Source: Botryococcus braunii (lineage: Eukaryota; Chlorophyta; Trebouxiophyceae). Taken from it: DNA of 64,000 bases. The position numbers and the translations under genes were made by a program. The notes below the pieces were generated by a model. The model was not told where the DNA came from. It searched no databases and worked only from the letters and a program-made list of their open reading frames with translations. Below, in pieces: positions 1 through 9,258 of this stretch (position 1 is its first letter; each line of letters opens with the position of its first letter). The stretch is taken from the NCBI GenBank assembly GCA_002005505.1, contig KV908589.1, forward strand, positions 62,001-126,000, given 5' to 3'.

Positions 1-5
1 CTTGC

Positions 6-3000
6 TTGCAGGAATTGCACTCTCTTGTGGCCTCCAAATTGGGAAAGGAAGGGGTGAACCTTGTGGTGCCAAATGTTAGGAAGGCTGAATCTGAGATTTC
101 CAAGTTTTTAGGGGAACAAAGGTGCAACCCGTCCCTCACTTGTTGTTTCATTGTGGAAAGGAAAGCTTGGAAAAGTAAGAGTCTCTATGCTCACCGTATG
201 CAAGGAAGGATTGTGGAAGTGTGTTCAGGAAGGAAGGGACAGGCGGTAGACATGAATGGTCAAACTAGTGTATACCCATTCTCTTTTATATGTTGTGTGA
301 TCCCCCAAGACCCACACTCACCATGGGAAGTGTTACTACTGACTCTCCGCTCGCTATGACCTTTCCTGCGAATGTTAAGGGGAAAATCCTTTCAGTGTTG
401 TTTGACAGTGGGGCGTCTCATTCCTTTATTAAAAGTGATACTTTGCAAGGACTTGGGGTGCGCTATAAACCCTCGAGTATCTCAGTGACTCTTGCGGATG
501 GAAGTGTGTCTGATACGAAAGGAACGGTCGATGTGTCATTTACGCTTAAGCCCGGTGTAAGCTCCCGTCATAACTTCATTGTAAGCCCTGCCATGATTGA
601 TGGGGTAGACATGATTTTGGGGCAGGATTGGATGGAAGCAAGGGGAGCCTCCATTGATTTTCGTGTGAAAGCTGCTCACTTTAGACATCATGGGAAGTGG
701 GTTACCTTAACACGAGCAGATTCACCCTTGCCGGTTGGGCCAAAACCTGTTTGGGGTCTTCAAGCAAAAGAAAGGAAGGAGGGAAGGAAGGACAGGAATG
801 GAAGGGGATGGAAGGGGCAAGATGTATGGAAAGTTTGCTTGTATACTGTGCTTGTGAATGACCAGGCTGAGTTGGTGGACATCACCGGGGAGGACGCCTC
901 AAGTGGGGTCGACCTGGCGGATACCGACCAATCTGTGGACGACACGCCCGTCGTCACAAAACCCACCAGTGGTACCGGTATGACTTTCACTCAACAAATA
1001 AATGATATGTTGGAAGGAAAACCGCAGGCATTGAAGGAGTTGTTACGTGCTAATGAGGATTTGTTTGCCAAGCAACTCCCGGGGCTACCTCCGGAAAGGA
1101 AAGTATTTCACACAATAAATTTGGAGGAAGGACATCGGCCTCCCAATAGGCCCGCGTACCGGCTAGCTCCAAGTGAGCTTGCGGAGTGCGAGAAAACAGT
1201 GGATGAGATGTTGAAATTGGGATTGATCAGGCCAAGTTGCTCCCCTTTTGCTTCACCTGTTTTGTTCGTTAGGAAGAAGGATGGAAGTTTACGGATGGTT
1301 ATAGATTACCGTCCCCTCAACAAAATCACCATCTCTGATAGATACCCTCTACCCAGAATTGATGACCTGTTAGATAAACTTAAGGGAGCAAAAGTGTTTT
1401 CAAGCTTGGACTTACTGTCTGGATACCATCAGGTCAGGCTTCGGAAGGAGGATGTGCCAAAGACTGCCTTTCGGACCCCTTTTGGTTTGTACGAATTTCT
1501 TGTTCTCCCCTTTGGTCTGACAAATGCCCCCGCCACATTTCAGAGGTTGATGAATGAAGTCTTTCATGACTTTATAAGGGAAGGATTTGTGGTGGTGTAT
1601 TTAGATGATGTGCTCATTTACAGCAAAACGGAAGATGAACACTTGGGGCAGTTGGAGAGAGTTTTCACCCGTCTGCGTGAACATCAACTCTTGGCAAAAC
1701 TTGTTAAATGTTCTTTCTTTGAGAACCAATTGAAGTACTTGGGACACATTATTGGTGCAAATGGATTGGAAGTGGATATGGATAAAGTCAAGGTGGTGCA
1801 AGAGTGGCCTTCACCCACAAACGTAACGGAAGTTAGAAGGTTTTTGGGGTTGTCTAACTATTTTCGCAAATTCATCCAAAACTATAGTATCCTAGCAACC
1901 CCATTGACCGCTCTCTCTGGAGCAAAGGCACCTTGGAAGTGGGGACAGGAGCAACAGGAAGCATTCACCAAAATCAAGGAAGCATTGGTAAGAGCCCCTA
2001 TCCTGACACTCCCGGATGTACGTCGGCCATTCACGGTGGTGTGCGACGCATGCGATTACGGCGTGGGAGCTGTGTTATTTCAAGATGGGAAGGTTTGTGC
2101 TTATTTTAGCAAGAAGTTGGGAGCAAGCGAGAGGAACTACAGTGCCACGGAACGGGAATTATTGGCTGTGGTGTATGCTCTCACGGAATGGAGATGTTAT
2201 CTTTTGGGGAAGCCAGTGACAGTGGTAACGGATCACAAGTGTAATACCTTCTTGGGTCAACAGGTTGGGCTTAGTCCTCGGAGGGCTCGGTGGGCCGAGC
2301 GCCTGCAGGAGTTTGAGATTGAATGGGTATGGGAACCGGGAAAGACCAACATTGCGGACCCGCTCTCCAGGTGTTTCACTCAACATGGTCACCCTGGATC
2401 TGGGGGGAGGGACAATGGAGTAGTGGCCGGGGTTGCCCTCCGGCGCAAGCGTACGCGCCCCTCTCCGGACTGCCTCACCCCCTCCAGATTGGATGCAGCT
2501 CGGTCCCGCAAGGTTCGAAAAGTCACGGAGCCCGCTCAGGAGGTCCAAGACCCCCTCGGCACGATGGAGCAAATTGGGTTGGCCAGCCCAAGTGAGCTCA
2601 CCCCCGATACCGATGGGTACGAAACCTTACTTGGAAAACTTGGGAAGGCTTACACAGATGATCCTTGGTTGGCAGTGCGCGCGAATCGTGGGAAGGTTAG
2701 TCTTAAGGGAGGCTTTTGGGAAAGGAATGGACGGAAGTATGTTCCTGCATTGTTTGAGGAAAGGAAGAATGGGGAACTTGTTGTTGAGAATCTGCGACGT
2801 GGAATTTTGGAAGCATTGCATGACCCGCCTCATGTTGGCCACCCTGGAGTAACTCGCATGTATGAGCTTCTCACAAGGGAATGGTATTGGCCTGGAATGT
2901 ATGAGGATGTCAAAGCCTATGTTGCTCATTGTGACTCTTGCCAGCGGGTCAAGGCTCGGAATACTTTGCCTGCTGGTCTTCTTCACCCTTTACAAATACC

Positions 3001-3658
3001 AGTCAGGAAGTGGCAAAGTTTGTCCATGGATTTCATTACTAATTTGCCAAAGACTCCCAATGGAAATGATGCTATTTGGGTTGTCGTGGATAGGCTTAGC
3101 AAGTGTGCTCATTTTGCAGCTACAACCATGAATGCGGATGCTTATACGGTGGCACAATTGCTAAGGACACGGGTATGGATGTATCATGGATATCCGGAGG
3201 AAATTGTTTCTGATCGGGACCCCCGCTTTGTGAGTAAGTTTATGAAGGCGTTACATGAACTTACGGGATGTCGGCCTGCCCTTTCAACTGCCGCCCCCGC
3301 CTGGTATCATCCGACCGTGAATGTCAACTTCCTCACCCCCTACCGTACCGCTGATGTCGCACGTGTGCGTCCGCCGCCGCCGCCCCCGCATCTCGTCAAC
3401 GACCATATCGAATACGAGATTGGTGGCATTGTGGACCACAAGCCACTCATGGACGACCGCGGCCGCACTCTCTACGACCCGGATGGAACCCCGCATATGC
3501 AATACCTTGTGCGATGGAAAGGTTACAAGCCCGACGACGATACGTGGGAACCACTCACGAATTTTACGCGCTGCCGCCAACAAGTGGAGCAATACAGAGA
3601 GAGTCACGGGTTGCCTCCATTGCCTCCCAGGGGCACAATCCCTCGGATTCGCCCTTAG
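6..3658 (+). pseudogene. Gyp-1 Pol: protease-RT-RNase H-integrase (deleted)-chromodomain
   Basis: The first part (to about 299) matches the N-terminal Pol extension of Gyp-2 and Gyp-3. A one-base loss near 299, in the GTGATCCCCC tract, shifts the frame relative to Gyp-2. From the ATG at 290 an 1122-residue frame is open. It has the protease motif DSGASHS at residue 39, RT from about 285 with YLDD at 437-440, RNase H (aspartate in VCDACDYG near 586, TDHK near 648), and the integrase zinc region H-x-H...CDSC near 849-884. Integrase core aspartates are in MDFITNLP (914) and VSDRDPRF (975). The sequence then jumps from ALSTA (about 1001) to an HPTVNVNFLTPY segment. The catalytic glutamate region (normally HPQTDGQxE) is therefore missing. 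A chromodomain (YLVRWKGY, DDTWEP) lies near 1070-1090. The product should not be an active integrase. Confidence 0.88.
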
Positions 3659-4182
3659 GCCCCGTCGACCGGTTGGCCCTCCTTGGAGGGGTCTCTCTGT
3701 ATGGCCATATGGACTGTGGATAGGCTAGGGTAAGGCTGCCTTACCCGGTAGGGTGGACCATGGGTCCCTTACCTGGATAGATCATTGTGCACATTAGGCT
3801 CGACATGGTCGCTTCACTTCATTGCCACTGGACACGGAACTTTGGACTCTGGAACTTTGGACTCGAACTTGGTTTGAACCTCACTTGAACTTTGCCTTAT
3901 GGACTTGTGGACTTCTCGACTTATGAACTTCTGGACTTTTGGCTCTACGTGGACTTAGCTGTTTCCTCCGTTTCGTCTTTTGTCATGTTTGTCATGAATT
4001 ATACTTATTCTTATTTCTATATGGTGGGGACCCCGATACGCAGCGATCGGCTGGGGTCTGGCAACACGGGAGGCGGGTTGCCCGTAGGTAGTGTTCTGAG
4101 TCTCCGCATGTTGGAAGGTCTTTTGTTGTTTTGTTGCGCTCTGCCTTCTGCGCGGGGACGCACAGGAATAGGGGGGGGAGTA
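3659..4182 (+). other. Gyp-1 3' untranslated region with polypurine tract
   Basis: About 520 bp lie between the Pol stop and the 3' LTR. I see no gene. A purine-rich run (GGAATAGGGGGGGGAG, about 4164-4180) sits directly before the LTR start. It fits the polypurine tract that primes plus-strand DNA. The same tract is before the 3' LTR of Gyp-2 (about 30712-30730). Confidence 0.75.
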
Positions 4183-4672
4183 TGTAGTGAGGTGACGCGT
4201 GCGGTGCCGCGTCTGCGTACCTCATGCGGCTCGCCTTTCGAATTATGTGCAGGTCTTTCGAATTACGTGCACGCCTGCATGTGTGCGCATGTGTCTTCAC
4301 GCATGTCGTACTACGAGAAGCTTCACAATATAGGATGTTCATGAAATGTCCAAAAGGATGCCTCTCGTCATCCTTCTCGTGGTGCTCGCGAGAGCATCAC
4401 ATAGAAGGGCGATGTAGCCGGGTTCACCACAAGTTGGACTCACACTTCGAGAGACACACTTATCTTTGGGGCCTGGATATATCTGTTGCATATTATATTG
4501 TATTGGCGTTGGCCATATTGTTTATTGGAGACTCGGAATCGCCTGCGTGAGGAGGAGCTGCGTATTGTAAGAGGAATCGGCGTCACGTTTACTGTCTCGC
4601 GGTGTCACCCCTTCCTTAAACCCTAGTATCTCTTATTATTAAACTTGCATACACGTCTCCCTTTGTTTCATT
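4183..4672 (+). repeat. Gyp-1 3' LTR
   Basis: It begins TGTAGTGAGG after the polypurine tract and aligns along its length with the 490-bp LTRs of Gyp-2 and the 452-bp LTRs of Gyp-3. Shared internal landmarks include the CTCGCGAGAGCAT palindrome. It is the most diverged copy. It ends near CCTTTGTTTCA where the others end CTTCGTTAAA. The right edge is set by where Cop-A sequence resumes and is good to about 3 bp. Confidence 0.85.
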
Positions 4673-5704
4673 ATGTGAGATGCTCTGAAGATGGGGGTAA
4701 ATCCTACGTGCTAATTTATGTAGATGATCTCTTGATTGTATCCAAGGGCATGTCAGAGGTGGAGAGAGTGAAAGAGCTTCTCAAGAAAGAATTCACCATC
4801 CACGATCTAGGGGAAGTGAAGGATTTCTTAGGTTGTCAAGTCATGAGAGATAGAGAGAAGGGGTTAATCTCCCTGAGTTGCATTCCTAAGATAGATGCGC
4901 TTGTGGAGAAGTTTGGTCTTGATCTTTGAGTCAGTTGGGCCCGATACCCCAATGACAAAAGATTTTGTAATGTCTCAGATGCCTGCACCAAAGGATGGGA
5001 ATGATAGTATTGGTGCTGGGAGTGTTCTGCCTCCTGGTCATCGATACTGTGAGTTAGTAGGGTCACTACTCTACATAGCTAACACCACTCGTCCTGATAT
5101 ATCCCAGGCTGTAGGAGTTCTGTCGAGGTACAGGATGTCACCCACAACAGCACACTGGAATGAAGCAATCCGTGTGTTGAAATATCTTAAGGGAACCCGA
5201 GACCTGGTTCTGATCCTTGGTGGAAAAGAAACAGAGTTGGAGGGATATGTTGATGCTGATTACGGTGGGGATCAAGACCACCGTTTCTCCACCACCGGCT
5301 TCGTTCTCACTGTGTTTGGAGGAGCAGTTGTGTGGGGAAGTAAAAAGCAATCTGCTGTGGCTACTTCCACAGTAGAAGCAGAATTCATGGCAGCAAGTGC
5401 TGTTGTGAAGGAAGCTAATTGGCTGAGGGGATTCCTAGAGGAAATTGGTGTGTTTCCCTGGATAGTGAAGATACATTGTGATAACCAAGGGTGCATCAAT
5501 CACCTCAGGAATCCAGTGTATTCTAAACATACCAAGCACATTGCAATCAGCTGTCACTTTGCACGTGAAGCTATTGCAAAGGGGCAGGTTGACTTCAAAT
5601 ACATTCAGTCTGCCAGAAATGTGGCTGACATCTTCACTAAACCTCTAGTAAGATTAGTGTTTCAGGGTCATAGAAACTCACTGGGTCTTGCCAAATTCTG
5701 GTGA
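4673..5704 (+). pseudogene. Cop-A Pol fragment: RT C-terminus and RNase H
   Basis: The fragment starts inside RT just upstream of the catalytic motif LIYVDDLLIVS (about 4714-4746), continues through HDLGEVKDFLGCQ and reaches copia RNase H: DADYGGDQDHRFSTTG, then STVEAEFMAAS, then the C-terminal ARNVADIFTKPL. The frame breaks near 4927, where one extra T relative to Cop-G shifts it; translation resumes in the other frame and ends FW-stop at 5704. The 5' part of pol, including integrase, is missing because Gyp-1 was inserted. Cop-G has the intact counterpart, so this is a recently damaged copy rather than an old relic. Confidence 0.88.
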
Positions 5705-5706
5705 GG

Positions 5707-5722
5707 AAAAGGCAAGGGGAAG
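5707..5722 (+). other. Cop-A polypurine tract
   Basis: A purine-rich run ending AAGGGGAAG lies between the Pol stop and the LTR start. The same AAGGGGAAG precedes the 3' LTRs of Cop-E, Cop-F and Cop-G, so it is conserved across two LTR families. Confidence 0.75.
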
Positions 5723-6414
5723 TGTTATATTGGATGAGTTATTTATGCCTTTCCCTCAGTGGAGTAATAGTGGCTATTCCGTCAGTGACAATAATAAATG
5801 ACTAATATGGGCGAAACTACAAAGACTTAGCGGTTAGGAACAATTTGAATGAAGATAAAGATAACGCAAGTTACAGACACGTTTAGTGCAGGAAGGTAGT
5901 GGTGCTAGCACGGAGAGGCAAGGCACTTGTTTGGGACTTCACAAGCACTCCGGGTGTTTCCTTAAAGTTGCCCAATCAGTCCTTGATTGTTCATGTTCTA
6001 GACTCTACTCTTCGTCACACAGTAGAGCGAACTTTGACTCACACCCTCCGTGCCGCCACTGCACAGGTAACGTGATGGTGAATAGATTGGGAGATTTGAG
6101 GCTTTGTTGACCTTAATAGTTCGTGTTATGTGTATGTGCTTGGCTATCTTATCATCGGACAATGAGATTGATCCTTTCTGAGTACGTACCAGTTAGGATA
6201 GTTTGAATTCCGTTGTTAAGAGAGAGCAAGTGAGCAATTGTAATAGACTTGTTTGGGACTTCACAAGCACTCCGGGTGTTTCCTTAAAGTTGCCCAATCA
6301 GTCCTTGATTGTTCATGTTCTAGACTCTACTCTTCGTCACACAGTAGAGCGAACTTTGACTCACACCCTCCGTGCCGCCACTGCACAGGAATACGCCAAG
6401 CCCATAACCTAACA
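5723..6414 (+). repeat. Cop-A 3' LTR (692 bp)
   Basis: It starts TGTTATATTGG after the polypurine tract and ends CATAACCTAACA. Both its length and its sequence agree with the Cop-G 3' LTR (60900-61591, minus strand), with only scattered differences. The last 26 bp contain GCCCATAACC, complementary to the copia primer-binding site GGTTATGGGC. Confidence 0.9.
5925..6388 (+). repeat. Intra-LTR direct repeat of Cop-A (2 x 142 bp)
   Basis: Copy 1 is 5925-6066 and copy 2 is 6247-6388, spaced by 322 bp. Both begin ACTTGTTTGGG and end CACTGCACAG. Copy 1 is followed by GTAACG, a good splice-donor match. Copy 2 is followed by G and the 26-bp LTR tail. The repeat is reproduced in Cop-G at 61248-61389 and 60926-61067. 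Confidence 0.93.
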
Positions 6415-7256
6415 ATGGTCCATCCTACATACATCGTTGCCCGTGAGGTAATGCCTTCGCACCACTCAGAGGATATGCAATAGTTGAGACATATGAAGTA
6501 ATTGTTTCATCTTATGTTGGTGTTTGCCGCTGGCATTTCACCTGCCCCTCTTATGGTGGGTTTCACACGTACTATCTTTGCTCTTAAGTCCCAGCGTGCG
6601 AAACACTATTGATGTCATGATCATGATCCTCATGATCATGCAAGGAGTGGTATATCCTAGGTGGATGCACACCAAGTAAGAGCGACTGCATCACAGTTAG
6701 GAACTCTGTTTGGAGCCAATCCTTCTATGTAATAGCTGAGCTGCTAGACAACTGTCCCGGCGACGTCTCATGGATAGCAAGAGAGGGCATCCATTCCCTA
6801 ACGTCAGAGTTCCCCATGTTCGCAAGGGTCCTCAAGCTTGCATTGCTGGAGGTGCAACGGGATCCCGGACATGGTGCCTCGACATCCTCACAAGCTCATC
6901 CATGGCCTCAAAACCTTGTAGGGAATACCTTTGGAACTTCTGGCCCATCATCAAGTACGCCGTTCCAGGCTACGTCTCATGAATGATAGCAGACGGCATC
7001 CATTTCCTATAGTCAGAGATCCCTGTGCTTGCCAGGCACCTCGAGTTCGCAACGTAATTCCAACTCCTATTACAACCATGTCGTCAGTGTCTTCCAGGCT
7101 CTACTCCCACCATCACCATCTCACCCACCAGCCACCCACCCACCATCACATACCCACGAGCTACCATCACCATTTATGCACAATTGTGACTCACTCCACC
7201 TTCACGTATCGCCAAAGGCCGGGGCTGAAGCTGGCTCTTTTCGCCAGCAATACTCG
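6415..7256. other. No gene seen; faint diverged repeat
   Basis: I see no credible coding region. Two diverged stretches (about 6764-6835 and 6969-7041) share CGTCTCATG, GGCATCCATT and GTCAGAG in the same order, suggesting an old tandem duplication about 205 bp apart. A short self-complementary ATGATCATG cluster lies near 6618-6645. Confidence 0.5.
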
Positions 7257-7390
7257 TTCATTCTGTCGAACTGCACCGGACTTGTCAGGATTCGGGCCTT
7301 TCATTCTCGAGATTCAATGTTTCCGTGTTTTCCCGCGTCCGACGCCGTGTCGCGCTGTAATTTTCGCTATCATCGGAATTCCTCCGTCGC
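7257..7390 (+). repeat. Dispersed repeat, copy 1 (134 bp)
   Basis: It matches 18525-18658 along all 134 bp with about five differences. It contains GACTTGTCAGGATTCGGG and CCGACGCCGTGTCGCGCTG. No coding sense is evident. The two copies flank the LINE/Cop-B region on either side. Confidence 0.85.
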
Positions 7391-7465
7391 TCCAGTTTGT
7401 CGCCGAAGGCTGCGACTCCTCCGGAGGAGGAGGAGCAGCCGGAGGCGACAAACTCTCCACGAGCC

Positions 7466-7709
7466 GCCGCCCGCGTCCTGCCCCGTGTCCTGTACCGTGT
7501 GTTTTGTCGTTTTTGCATGTCCAGCCCCGCGTCCTGCCTCGTGTCCTGTGCCGTGTGATTTCCTTTGGGCGCAGTTTGTCGCCTCCGGCTGAGACGGAGC
7601 TCGCCGCCCGCGTCCTGCCCCGTGTCCTGTGCCGTGTGCTTTGTCGTTTTTGCATGTCCAGCCCCGCGTCCTGCCTCGTGTCCTGTGCCGTGAGATTTCC
7701 TTTGCGCAT
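7466..7709 (+). repeat. GC-rich tandem duplication (two copies about 107 bp, period 137)
   Basis: The segment from GCCGCCCGCGTCCTGCC to GATTTCCTTTG occurs at about 7466-7572 and again at about 7603-7709. Inside each copy the phrase CGCGTCCTGCC...GTGTCCTGTGCCGTG recurs, so there is also a shorter internal period. Open frames here come from the repeat, not from a gene. Confidence 0.8.
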
Positions 7710-7775
7710 TGCAGGATGCCTCCGCATGGGGGTTCACAACCTTCCTATTGATGCTGGTCGTCGTCGGGGCATCCC
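7693..7775 (+). mobile_element. LINE ORF2 C-terminal remnant, left part
   Basis: Translated in one frame this gives RIAGCLRMGVHNLPIDAGRR followed by RGIP. Such segments precede the terminal zinc-binding motif of non-LTR retrotransposon ORF2 proteins. The sequence is cut at 7775 by Cop-B and resumes at 15968 in a compatible frame (RSHRFCDQC...). The 5' side of the LINE is missing; the exact start, near the end of the GC-rich tandem repeat, is uncertain. Confidence 0.65.
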
Positions 7776-8840
7776 TGTAGATAAAAACAACATGAAACAA
7801 ACAATTACTTCAACAATTACTTCAAACCTTGCTGACGGAACACCATCGTCAGTAAGGATAATGCCTGCATGCGCACCGACACCAGGACTTCAAACAAGCC
7901 TTATTGAAGGCACATAACAACAAGACGTGAGCCGTGGTCATATAGAAAGCCAACGAACTTTGTTACAATGTGTGTGTCTTGTAATTGTAGCCTATAGCTA
8001 AGCAAGCTATAATGAAGGTGATTACCTGCATGCGCACCGACACCAGGACTTCAAACAAGCCTTATTGAAGGCACATAACAACAAGACGTGAGCCGTGGTC
8101 ATATAGAAAGCCAACGAACTGTTGACTTCAAGAGACTGGCCCTCTTAAATACCATGACAAGCTACGTAGCCGTACCCGAGTCAGCCCAAGTACGTCTACC
8201 TTGTACATGGTGTACAATACACCGGACTTCGTGTTCGAATTTGTAAGTCCGAACATCCGGGTCCTGATTCGGACCAGAACACTCATGTTTCTAGTCACGA
8301 TCGTCGGTGCTGGCTACTAAATGGCTAATCAAGGGGAAAGGACCGTGAATGCATACGGTCAACCTTTCGGTTACCCCTTGGGTTTGCCCACTCATATTTC
8401 TATCTCCTGGAGGTGCTAGTTGACTTCCAGAAGTGGCACAACACATTGAGGCTTATGAATTGCCAAGATCTAAGTGCTTAGTCAATTCCAGGCCTCAGTA
8501 TTTCATCATAAGACTAGACAAATGATAAGGTCATACTGGAGTTCATGAGAGAACACCAAGATCAGCGTCCAAACAGCTTCTATACAAGTATTCACGCATG
8601 GAATGCCTTAGAAACTGTCTGAGCACCCGCAGACACTCTTAAAGAGTACATAGACACTCTTGAAGATTACAAATAAACAGCAGGTACGTATCTCGCATTG
8701 CTCAGTAAGTACAAACCACGTGGCAGATGAGGTCGGCATGGCCTAGATACTTTGTTCAATGATCCTTGTCCCCAAAGTCACATGTCAATTTATTGGATAA
8801 TGACAATTAGGGTCGCATCTGCAATTAGATTATCACAACA
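7776..8840 (-). repeat. Cop-B 3' LTR (1065 bp)
   Basis: It aligns end to end with 14899-15962. I see one extra A in an A-run near the left end, one C/T difference beside it and one T/C difference in the CCTCAG(T/C)ATTTC stretch. On the element strand it begins TGTTG and ends TACA. Confidence 0.96.
7864..8120 (-). repeat. Intra-LTR direct repeat of Cop-B (2 x 96 bp)
   Basis: Copies lie at 8025-8120 (first on the element strand) and 7864-7959, spaced by 161 bp. On the element strand both end GCGCATGCAG. The first is followed by GTAATC, the second by GCATTATCC. The same pair is in the 5' LTR, with left edges at 15147 and 14986. This is the same CAG|GT ... CAG|G layout seen in the other copia LTR families, although the sequence is unrelated. 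Confidence 0.92.
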
Positions 8841-8862
8841 CTCCCCCATGACTGAAGGGGAC
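8841..8862 (-). other. Cop-B polypurine tract
   Basis: On the element strand the bases before the 3' LTR read CATGGGGGAG, directly next to TGTTGTG. This fits a plus-strand primer. Confidence 0.65.
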
Positions 8863-8880
8863 AATATTCATGTAGACTTG

Positions 8881-9251
8881 TGTCAAGGAGCTACACGGTG
8901 GCACGGTCTTCTACGTCGTGTCGTTCCACCACCCTGCTATCCAGCCACCAGAGACTTCCCCCTTTGGGTGCGAAGCCACTCCCACCCTGTGGGTTTATGG
9001 TGGAGAAGCTCTATGATACGCAAGGCAATCAAGTAGCAGCTTGACATGCATGCATTATGTCATCGGACAATGTTTCAGTACGTCTGTCAGGGAGCTACAC
9101 GGTGGCACGGTCTTCTACGCCGTGTCGTTCCACCACCCTGCTATCCAGCCACCAGAGACTTCCCCCTTTGGGTGCGAAGCCACTCCCACCCTGTGGGTTT
9201 ATGGTGGAGAAGCTCTATGATACGCAAGGCAATCAAGTAGCAGCCTGACAT
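8881..9251. repeat. Cop-B 3'-region duplication (2 x about 167 bp)
   Basis: Copy 1 is 8881 to about 9047 and copy 2 is 9085 to about 9251, spaced by 204 bp and nearly identical. Each begins TGTCA(A/G)GGAGCTAC and ends GTAGCAGC(T/C)TGACA. The ends of a unit are therefore inverted complements at 12 of 14 positions. The units lie between the Pol stop and the polypurine tract and carry no gene. Confidence 0.85.
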
Positions 9252-9258
9252 CCATGAA

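Larger units (their letters stand above)
1..4672 (+). mobile_element. Gyp-1, Ty3/gypsy chromovirus, 5' end outside the window
   Basis: The visible part runs from just inside pol, through protease, RT, RNase H, a deleted integrase and a chromodomain, to a 3' LTR. Gyp-2 and Gyp-3 are close relatives and supply the reference structure. The 3' LTR abuts copia RT sequence of Cop-A. Cop-G carries the uninterrupted version of that sequence (about 62630-62650, minus strand), so Gyp-1 inserted into Cop-A. The target duplication cannot be tested because the 5' LTR lies left of the window. Confidence 0.9.
4673..6414 (+). mobile_element. Cop-A, 5'-truncated Ty1/copia element
   Basis: It holds the last third of RT, RNase H, a polypurine tract and a complete 692-bp 3' LTR. 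The left portion was separated by Gyp-1. It is nearly identical to Cop-G, which lies in the opposite orientation at the right end of the window. The LTR has perfect 5-bp terminal inverted repeats (TGTTA...TAACA). Flanking bases after the LTR are ATGGT (6415-6419); the partner duplication is outside the window. Confidence 0.9.

Noticed and set aside
6931..7917. 328-codon open frame
   Set aside because: It spans the dispersed repeat, a GC tandem repeat, a LINE fragment and the Cop-B LTR, so it is a chance frame across unrelated pieces. Only its short LINE part is kept.
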